Positions 19,117 through 24,455 of a stretch of DNA of 24,455 nucleotides are shown one piece after another; positions within the stretch are counted from its first letter, which is position 1; each line of letters begins with the position of its first letter. The translations under genes were made by a program, and so were the position numbers. Below the pieces are notes generated by a model. That model ran no database searches. It saw only the letters and a program-made list of their open reading frames with translations, and was not told the origin of the DNA. The stretch covers positions 1 to 24,455 of the IMG/VR virus record IMGVR_UViG_3300037336_000334; one strand, given 5' to 3'. This stretch comes from a virus.

Positions 19117-21285
19117 TTAAGCGATTACACGTTTCGTTTCTCTCCAAGTTCCATCAACTAATGTCAATTGAACGTAATCAGCAGCGGTATCTAACACAGC
19201 AGCCGAAGCCATTGCAATATTCCCTACAGTAGATAATGTTACATTTACACCAACGGCATTTGTTCCGTAGATAGAAATTGTTTTGCCTTGAACACCATTA
19301 ATTACAGAAGTAATTGCTGTTGTGGCAGTATGTGCCGATTTGAATATCGTTCCTAAGTCAGCATCAACTGTAGCACCATTAAATGTTGCTTCTTCTGTTG
19401 GTGCAGTTTCTGGAACAGTTGTTCTTGATAATTCAAAAGGAACGCCACCATCTTCTGTAACGAATAAGGTTAATGTTCCACCTGATTTTAAATCAAAGTT
19501 TGCATTACCTGCTAATTTTAATTTTGCTACGTCGTGAACTACGTTTGTAGTTGCTACTAAACCAATGTTTCCTTTAATTTTAACTACTTGACCTTTATAG
19601 TCGCTAAAGTTTTCAATTTCGGTTACTGTTGAAGTTCTTCCTTTTGCAGCATAAACATTATTGAAAGATAATTTCAATTTTGTAGAACCATTTTCGTGAA
19701 ACGGTACAAATGTATCTTCTGGAAAAATTGGCGCCGTGTTAGACCAAACAGTTTGCACTTTAAATTCGTCTGGATCACCTTCATCAATTTTGTTTCCGAT
19801 ATGTAAAAATCGAACACCCATTTTATAGTCAGCCCAGATATAGATCATTCTTTTTAAGTACTCAAATTTGTACATTGATTTTTCTGCCGGAACGTTTTCT
19901 AAAATTTCGATGTTATCATCAAATGTGATGAACATGAAGTTAGAACCTGCCATATCCACTAATCTTTCAAACTTAACGTTCGGATAGTCTTTTGGCGTTT
20001 CAGGATAACCAGAATAATCATTGTTTAATCCAAACAAAGTTTCACTTCTGCGTTTGTAAGCTCTCAACCATTCGTCAGATAAGTATAAAACCAATCCTTG
20101 TTGTTCTCTCACATCTTGTGGCAGTTTTTTCACCATGTTATCTACATAATCTACAATATTTGTAGTTGTAGGCATACCTAAATCAAACGGACGGTATTTT
20201 TTAGTCACATCACGAGCTTGTTGTGCTAAGTATAAAATTCCGTTTTGACGGTTAATTGCTTTTCCTGCTTCGGTAGCATCGTCTGGCGTTGCTACAAATA
20301 TTCCTTTTATCGTGGCAACTCTATCTTCGATACGTGCTTTTTTGTCGATTTCAGAAACTAAGAAACGAACGAATGAATCTTTATAAGGTTGTGAACCTTC
20401 TTTGTTCATCATGTTTAACCACGAAGCTTCAATTTTTTGCAAGAAGTAACCAACGTATTCGATGTCGATATTGATTGGGAAAATTTGTCCTTCTTCTGCT
20501 TGAATTGTTTGCTTGTTTTTTGGCAACCAAGGCAATTTTCGTGCTTGCGAAATTTCGGCAGTAGCAATATTTCCGTCAGCTACTTTATCGTCAACTTTTG
20601 TTCTTGTTGTCCAGAAAGATGGCAAACCATAACTATCACGTGTAAGTGATGTTAACGAAGTTGGATTTTCGCGATAGAATAACGCTAAATCGTCGTTTAA
20701 TTTTTGAACTGTTGGCTGATCGGTAAAATCGGTAGCAGAAACTTGTAACGCTCCGTTTGCTCTCAATAGTGCGCTTTTATTCCAAGGTCTATCGATAGCA
20801 TCATACGATTTGTTTGAAGCAAACAAATGCGTGTCTGAATGTACTACTTTCATGTTTGGATTGTTGTTTTTAATAATTGCACCGGTGTCGCCAACTGGTT
20901 CGTTAATCAGTTTTTGAATCGTTGCGCCCATTTCTGTTTGCTTCAACTGAATCGCTTTTAACGCGGCTAAAGTTTGCTTATCGCCTTTTTCTTCTTTAGC
21001 GATTGTTTCAAGTTCTGCTGCAGTCAATTCTAGTTCTGCAACCATTGCATCGATTTCGTCTTGAATAGCTTTTAATTCAAGCGTGTTTTCAGTCATCAAA
21101 CTGATGTCTTTGTTTAGTGCTTTTTTAAGTTTTTCAACTTCTTCGGCACTCATACTTTTTTTAAGTTGCGCTTCTTGATCATCAGAGAAAGCAACTTGCG
21201 TTCCTTCGGCATTAAGTGGTAATTGTTCGAGCCCAAAAAAGGCTAAAAGCATTCCGACAGTTTTTGCCATAAATTTCCATTTCAT
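19117..21285 (-). CDS. Major capsid protein with extra N- and C-terminal domains (722 aa)
   Basis: This is the longest gene of the window, directly downstream of the S49 head protease as in HK97-type phages. Residues ~35-125 are helical and charged (QEAQLKKSMSAEEVEKLKKAL, ELKAIQDEIDAMVAELELTAAELETIAKEEKGD). This is a coiled-coil scaffold or delta-like domain of the kind removed by the protease. The middle (roughly 150-530) would be the HK97-fold part, with phrases such as QAEEGQIFPINIDIEYVGYFLQ and YKFEYLKRMIYIWADYKMGVRFL. The last ~190 residues are Ala/Thr/Gly/Val-rich beta structure (GGTLTLFVTEDGGVPFELSR; GKTISIYGTNAVGVNVTLSTVGN), probably an Ig-like or decoration domain. An alternative start is MAKTVG at codon 6. 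Confidence 0.8.
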   Translation of the reverse strand: MKWKFMAKTVGMLLAFFGLEQLPLNAEGTQVAFSDDQEAQLKKSMSAEEVEKLKKALNKDISLMTENTLELKAIQDEIDAMVAELELTAAELETIAKEEKGDKQTLAALKAIQLKQTEMGATIQKLINEPVGDTGAIIKNNNPNMKVVHSDTHLFASNKSYDAIDRPWNKSALLRANGALQVSATDFTDQPTVQKLNDDLALFYRENPTSLTSLTRDSYGLPSFWTTRTKVDDKVADGNIATAEISQARKLPWLPKNKQTIQAEEGQIFPINIDIEYVGYFLQKIEASWLNMMNKEGSQPYKDSFVRFLVSEIDKKARIEDRVATIKGIFVATPDDATEAGKAINRQNGILYLAQQARDVTKKYRPFDLGMPTTTNIVDYVDNMVKKLPQDVREQQGLVLYLSDEWLRAYKRRSETLFGLNNDYSGYPETPKDYPNVKFERLVDMAGSNFMFITFDDNIEILENVPAEKSMYKFEYLKRMIYIWADYKMGVRFLHIGNKIDEGDPDEFKVQTVWSNTAPIFPEDTFVPFHENGSTKLKLSFNNVYAAKGRTSTVTEIENFSDYKGQVVKIKGNIGLVATTNVVHDVAKLKLAGNANFDLKSGGTLTLFVTEDGGVPFELSRTTVPETAPTEEATFNGATVDADLGTIFKSAHTATTAITSVINGVQGKTISIYGTNAVGVNVTLSTVGNIAMASAAVLDTAADYVQLTLVDGTWRETKRVIA

Positions 21286-21308
21286 AGTGAATAGGTTTTG
21301 ATTAATAA

Positions 21309-22193
21309 TTAATTTTTATATACTGAGTTAATTTCAGCCAACATAATTGCCAATTTGATTGCTTTTTGCATCGAACCTATAGAATCTATAAGATTTGCTT
21401 CGAGTGCTTGCTCTGCTCCAAAAGTTTTACCGGTAACAATACCAGGAACTTTTAAATCAAGGTTTGGTCTTTTTGCTTTTACAGCGTTTTGAAAGTTAAT
21501 TGCCATTGGCGACAGCATTTCTGCTTTTATCATGTCATACTTTCCTTCCATCGCCAAACGAAACGATTCGTTTTTATTAGCACTTTCTTCTGGATAGACT
21601 TCGTGAAAAGTATATCCTAAACTTTCTAAATATTTTCGGTTATCCATCCATGACAATACCACGCCAATTGAGCCAATTGTTGCAGAAATATTATTGGATG
21701 CCATGAGATGATCTGTGCAAGAAACGGCTGCATATAAATGGGCAGAACAACATTGATCATACAATCCGATTACGGGTTTTGTTTTTGTTAATCCGAATTC
21801 TACAAACGGCGCAATAGCAGAAACGCTTCCGCCCGGTCCGTCGATGTTTAATATGGTAGCGATGATGTTAGGGTTAGAATCGGCTGCTTTTAATGCGGCA
21901 ACGATTTCGTCTGCGCCATACGTGCACCAATCGCCATATTTGATAATAGCGCCAATCATATCGACAACGGCAATTGTTCCTGGAGGAACGTTTCCGTTTT
22001 CTTGAATTCTTACTTTTGTTCCAGAATCAGAAACATAATTGACTAATGCTTTTGGTTCTGTGGCAGCTGCAGGAAGTTCTACCTTTTCGCCAGTGATTAT
22101 TTTGTGTGCTATTGGACCAAAAACAGCCAATCCTTCAAACGACATCGCCCAAAGTCCGCGTGATAATTCGCTAATAAGTGGATTGATTTTCAT
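21309..22193 (-). CDS. S49-family head maturation protease (294 aa)
   Basis: This is a SppA/ClpP-fold serine peptidase that would cleave the capsid scaffold. The motif LNIDGPGGSV (115-124) is the oxyanion/substrate-strand region. S150 in QCCSAHLYAA aligns with the nucleophile of the SppA motif 'SGGYYiA'. ASNNISATIGSIGVV (165-179) is the conserved strand after it. The usual glycine pair after the nucleophile is replaced by Ala-His. The catalytic Lys is probably in the C-terminal half (KTFGAEQALEANLIDSIG region typical of S49). The gene lies 23 nt before the major capsid gene and ~13 nt behind the predicted transcription start of promoter 22212-22249. Confidence 0.85.
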   Translation of the reverse strand: MKINPLISELSRGLWAMSFEGLAVFGPIAHKIITGEKVELPAAATEPKALVNYVSDSGTKVRIQENGNVPPGTIAVVDMIGAIIKYGDWCTYGADEIVAALKAADSNPNIIATILNIDGPGGSVSAIAPFVEFGLTKTKPVIGLYDQCCSAHLYAAVSCTDHLMASNNISATIGSIGVVLSWMDNRKYLESLGYTFHEVYPEESANKNESFRLAMEGKYDMIKAEMLSPMAINFQNAVKAKRPNLDLKVPGIVTGKTFGAEQALEANLIDSIGSMQKAIKLAIMLAEINSVYKN

Positions 22194-22211
22194 GATACTT
22201 CTAATTTTTTA

Positions 22212-22249
22212 CGAAGTTGCGTAAATAGAAAACTATTTATAGTATCATG
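22212..22249 (-). promoter_or_regulatory. Phage late promoter, capsid operon (Pb)
   Basis: On the minus strand CATGATACTA (22249-22240), 20 nt, then CAACTTCG (22219-22212). The -7-like box is the weakest of the four (two mismatches to TAnnTTTG), but the spacing is identical. ACTATTTATAGT (plus strand, ~22232-22243) is also palindromic. No gene lies in 22194-22272. Confidence 0.55.
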
Positions 22250-22272
22250 TTTTTTAAGGGTTTTTTGCAATT

Positions 22273-22443
22273 TTAATCTAAATCGTTTTCTACTGCTTGA
22301 ATTATTTTTAATTCTAGCAATATGATTTCGGTTTCAACTTTACCTAATTGCAGGTAAAATTTATCTCCAATAGAAGACAACATCAGCATCTGATCAACTA
22401 ACAATGCTTTTTTTAATTTTAGTTTACGAAGTTGTTCTTCCAT
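22273..22443 (-). CDS. Small helical protein after the spanin-like gene (56 aa)
   Basis: The frame starts MEEQLRKLKLKKALLVDQML and ends AVENDLD. It overlaps the spanin-like gene by 20 nt and fills an otherwise empty stretch up to the capsid promoter, which supports it being a gene. The heptad-like Leu spacing throughout (LRKLKLKKALL, LELKIIQAVE) suggests a single coiled coil. There is no signal peptide or membrane helix. It may interact with another phage protein; its role is unknown. Confidence 0.6.
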   Translation of the reverse strand: MEEQLRKLKLKKALLVDQMLMLSSIGDKFYLQLGKVETEIILLELKIIQAVENDLD

Positions 22444-22948
22444 CTATTTTGTTAATTAAGGTTGTGATTGCTTGTGAATTTGCGGATAAGTATTTGAAGG
22501 CAAAGAAAAAACCAATAATTACTATTAGCACTATTCCTGCGACTATGTATAAAATAAAACTGCTGTCAAACTCTTCGGTTTTTTCTTTTGATTTTTCTTT
22601 ATAGGTTTCAAACAATTGTTTGTTTTGGCGACTCATTTCTTCTATTGCAGATGCGAAACAATCAACATTGGACACTTGTCCTGTTTTGTCATAAACTGTT
22701 CGCAAAGTCGTTCCTTGTCGGTTTACCGTATAGATTGTTGTGTCTTTATAATTAAATTTCGGGATGACAAGCGACACGGTGTCGCCTTTTCTTTTGCGAG
22801 TAAACTCGTTGCTTTCAACAGTGCTTGTTTCTCCTTTTGATTTTTGTGATGTCTTCATGATGTCACACGAAAAACACAACAATAACATGAAGGTGACAAA
22901 CAAAAAAAGTACTATTTTGGCTAGTATAGAAGTTCTCATTTTTACCAT
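22424..22948 (-). CDS. Probable unimolecular spanin (174 aa)
   Basis: The N-terminus is a signal sequence (KIVLFLFVTFMLLLCFS) ending in Cys28 in a lipobox-like FSC-D context, so it is probably a lipoprotein anchored by lipid. A second hydrophobic helix lies near the C-terminus (131-153, FILYIVAGIVLIVIIGFFFA). Between them is a ~100-residue hydrophilic stretch with coiled-coil character (AIEEMSRQNKQLFETYKEKSKEKTEEF). One lipid anchor and one C-terminal membrane helix is the layout of unimolecular spanins (T1 gp11 type), which join inner and outer membranes in the last step of lysis. The start overlaps the endolysin stop (7 nt). The lipobox has Cys instead of Leu at -3, a weak point. Confidence 0.65.
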   Translation of the reverse strand: MVKMRTSILAKIVLFLFVTFMLLLCFSCDIMKTSQKSKGETSTVESNEFTRKRKGDTVSLVIPKFNYKDTTIYTVNRQGTTLRTVYDKTGQVSNVDCFASAIEEMSRQNKQLFETYKEKSKEKTEEFDSSFILYIVAGIVLIVIIGFFFAFKYLSANSQAITTLINKIDGRTTS

Positions 22949-23316
22949 CTTGCTTTAGTTCCTCGAATATCATAATGAACAAACCCTTTGTAAACTCCAA
23001 TTCCGCCTTGTTTCATTTTTCCTTCAGCAATTAACTTTTCAATTACTGCAGCTAATTTTTTTGGAGTATAATTCTTCGCATTAATATCAGCAGCCGAAGC
23101 CGTAAGGTGTTGGCTGTTTTTTGCTCCACCTACTTTTTTGTTATGCGATGCAGTTCTGTAGCCGCTTCCTGTTATAGAAACACTTTCTTTAATGTGATCG
23201 CGCAATACTTGCAAATTGTTTGCGACTTCTTGAACATTTGTTATATATTTTTCTGGAACTATTGTTCCATCGTTGCAGTCAAATTCTTGACGAGTAAAAT
23301 TTTTAGTCAGTTGCAT
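22942..23316 (-). CDS. Endolysin, peptidase M15 family (124 aa)
   Basis: This is a zinc D-Ala/L-Ala-type peptidase that would cut peptidoglycan cross-links. The motif SGYRTASHNKKVGGAKNSQH then LTASAADI (51-78) contains zinc ligands H70 and D77. FVHYDIRG (112-119) supplies the third ligand H114, with D116 nearby. This is the M15_3 arrangement at its normal length for a phage enzyme without a cell-wall binding domain. There is no signal peptide, so release depends on the holin. It starts at the holin stop (1-nt overlap) and overlaps the spanin-like gene. Confidence 0.88.
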   Translation of the reverse strand: MQLTKNFTRQEFDCNDGTIVPEKYITNVQEVANNLQVLRDHIKESVSITGSGYRTASHNKKVGGAKNSQHLTASAADINAKNYTPKKLAAVIEKLIAEGKMKQGGIGVYKGFVHYDIRGTKARW

Positions 23317-23840
23317 TATTCTTCTGGATTATTAGTTTCTTTTGGTATTTCTAAATTCTCGTTAAATTTTTGAATTTTCTTGATCCATCCCATCGGCGGA
23401 AACTTCCCGTTTGTTATTACAGAAACATTCATCAATGCCGAACCTGCAGGATAGAGAAAAACTGTAATTCGTGTTACAAGCACTAAATATTCTTGCACAG
23501 CAGTATTTGTTTTTGTGATGTGGTTTAATCCTTCAAATAAAATTCCAACCATAACCACCAGCGTAATTTTTAAAGCAACTCCGAGAAAATTTTTCTTAAA
23601 AGTGAAATCTTTTTTTACAAACGCGTGCAAATAACTGCCAACAATGTGATCTATAACAATCGCCAACAACACCACCGAAATATAATCTTGATTAACGATA
23701 GACCAATTGGTAAAGGTTTCTATAATATAGGCTATTGGGCTAAACCCTAACGATAAAAATAAACTAGATTTTAGTTTCGCTAGCACGGTTCCTTTATGAA
23801 TGGCTATTAAATTGGCTGTGATAAATTTTGGAATACTCAT
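23316..23840 (-). CDS. Phage holin (174 aa)
   Basis: Hydrophobic segments lie around SLFLSLGFSPIAYII, ISVVLLAIVIDHIVGSYLHAF, FLGVALKITLVVMVGILF and EYLVLVTRITVFLYPAGSAL, giving three or four membrane passes. The phrase VIDHIVGSYLHAFVKKDFTFKK resembles the 'D...G...A..k....s...' motif of the Phage_holin_4-type family. It precedes the endolysin and would form the pore releasing it. The start MSIPKF at 23840 is chosen because the more upstream ATG (23870) falls inside the promoter spacer, before the -7 box. The resulting leader would be only a few nucleotides. Confidence 0.82.
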   Translation of the reverse strand: MSIPKFITANLIAIHKGTVLAKLKSSLFLSLGFSPIAYIIETFTNWSIVNQDYISVVLLAIVIDHIVGSYLHAFVKKDFTFKKNFLGVALKITLVVMVGILFEGLNHITKTNTAVQEYLVLVTRITVFLYPAGSALMNVSVITNGKFPPMGWIKKIQKFNENLEIPKETNNPEE

Positions 23841-23849
23841 TTTTTTTAT

Positions 23850-23887
23850 CAAAAATAGAATGACTTTCATTCTAAAATAGTAACATG
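23850..23887 (-). promoter_or_regulatory. Phage late promoter, lysis operon (Pa)
   Basis: On the minus strand CATGTTACTA (23887-23878), 20 nt, then TATTTTTG (23857-23850), a perfect TAnnTTTG. The spacer contains AGAATGA-CTT-TCATTCT (23857-23873), an inverted repeat with 7-bp arms that touches the -7 box and could be an operator. Confidence 0.7.
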
Positions 23888-23893
23888 TTATTT

Positions 23894-24445
23894 TTAGGCA
23901 TAATTATAAACTCGATTAGCAGACTTTGACTGAAACCGAAATAGGTTTGGCGTTTTTTTTTCTCTAAAATAAAGCACTCGCAAAGCTTCTATATCAAAAC
24001 CTACCTCAAGAAGATCATATTTATCTATAAATTTCTCAATAGCTTTTGGCACCGATAGGCCACAATCTACACAACCATCAACAAAGAATATCATTGACAC
24101 TCTAAACATGTCTTCGAGTAAATTGTTAAAATCACGCACCCTAAACTCCTCCATAAGCAACGCTTCTTTCACACCGCTAACTTCTATATACACCAGACCG
24201 TGATATTTTTGTTTTTGTTTTTCGTCTATGGTTAACCAAAATATAAAACGATCCTGGCGTTGTGTTGTTTTTTTATAATTAATTTGAGTGTATAAGTAGG
24301 AAGTGATAGAAGATGATGGCAAAAAAACAATGGTTTTGGCTGTTTTAGAATTATAACGCGCTTCGTTGCCACTAAACTCCTTAAACAAAAAAGGAATTAA
24401 CTGCGGACGAATTATTGTTGGCGATAATTTTAAGGTTTCTTGCAC
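23894..24445 (-). CDS. Phage protein of unknown function upstream of the lysis operon (183 aa)
   Basis: This is a mixed alpha/beta protein with no signal peptide or membrane segment. The central part is aromatic and strand-rich (TIVFLPSSSITSYLYTQINY; QDRFIFWLTIDEKQKQKYHGLVYIEV). The C-terminal third is helical (PKAIEKFIDKYDLLEVGFDIEALRVLYFREKK) and has a faint helix-turn-helix look. It ends 7 nt before the promoter element of the lysis operon. By position it could be the last gene of an earlier transcript and even the activator of the four late promoters, but no motif proves this. The start has only ~10 nt before the window edge. Confidence 0.6.
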   Translation of the reverse strand: MQETLKLSPTIIRPQLIPFLFKEFSGNEARYNSKTAKTIVFLPSSSITSYLYTQINYKKTTQRQDRFIFWLTIDEKQKQKYHGLVYIEVSGVKEALLMEEFRVRDFNNLLEDMFRVSMIFFVDGCVDCGLSVPKAIEKFIDKYDLLEVGFDIEALRVLYFREKKTPNLFRFQSKSANRVYNYA

Positions 24446-24455
24446 TTGTTTTTTT

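Noticed and set aside
23841-23870. Upstream start of the holin (ten extra residues)
   Set aside because: This ATG lies in the spacer of the lysis promoter before the -7 box TATTTTTG, so a transcript from that promoter would not contain it.
1-24455. CRISPR arrays, tRNA and rRNA genes, insertion sequences, integrase or reverse transcriptase
   Set aside because: I looked on both strands for regular short repeats with unique spacers, tRNA-like cloverleaf ends, and DDE, tyrosine-recombinase or YxDD motifs in the proteins. I found none I could support.

Overview
The window looks like an AT-rich Bacteroidota genome, most probably Flavobacterium or a close relative. It carries a tailed-phage structural region, read almost entirely on the minus strand. 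Evidence for the host group: Bacteroidota-type promoters (-33 TTG and -7 TAnnTTTG), few Shine-Dalgarno sequences, a flavobacterial-style signal peptide ending in FSQ, and a portal/connector set typical of Bacteroidota prophages. All family names come from recognising motifs by eye; no search was run.

Layout from left to right. (1) 1-1022: three small genes separated by folded repeats with the hallmarks of integron attC sites, each cassette bounded by matching 7-bp core sites. No integrase is visible. (2) 1041-2143: an independent unit with a terminator, two coupled unknown genes, a ~150-nt structured leader, a promoter and two 11-bp-arm inverted repeats. (3) 2199-7857: a secreted small protein, then the phage connector genes. 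In transcription order (right to left) these are a 92-aa protein, the portal, a DUF6712-like protein, three unknown proteins, a small HTH regulator and two small proteins. (4) 7874-13788: a cargo island lying between portal and large terminase. It has a short GC-rich ORF or RNA, a plus-strand operon (two unknowns, a SymE-like toxin, a DUF6943-like partner), back-to-back terminators, and a minus-strand operon. That operon has its own promoter/operator and encodes two unknowns, a SNF2-type helicase, an IbrB-like ParB protein, an IbrA-like PAPS-reductase protein, an XRE regulator and an acidic protein. (5) 13817-16662: packaging genes (TerL, a 211-aa protein, TerS, two micro-genes). (6) 16664-22249: a PLD-like nuclease, an unknown helical protein, a probable tail-tube protein, a 722-aa major capsid protein and an S49 head protease. 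(7) 22273-23887: the lysis cassette (holin, M15 endolysin, a protein with unimolecular-spanin architecture, a 56-aa protein). (8) 23894-24445: one unknown gene at the upstream edge.

Two results stand out. First, four intergenic sites share the layout CATGWTACTA, exactly 20 nt, then a -7-like box, on the minus strand. Each lies just in front of a functional module (lysis, capsid, packaging, portal), so they look like phage late promoters controlled by an unknown factor. Second, the island between terL and portal is built of self-contained 'moron' operons. Its IbrA-IbrB-helicase-XRE operon resembles the parts list of a DNA-modification or defence system, a function that is inferred rather than shown.

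No tape-measure, baseplate, tail-fibre, integrase or replication genes are visible, so the phage must continue beyond the window (most likely to the right) or be incomplete.
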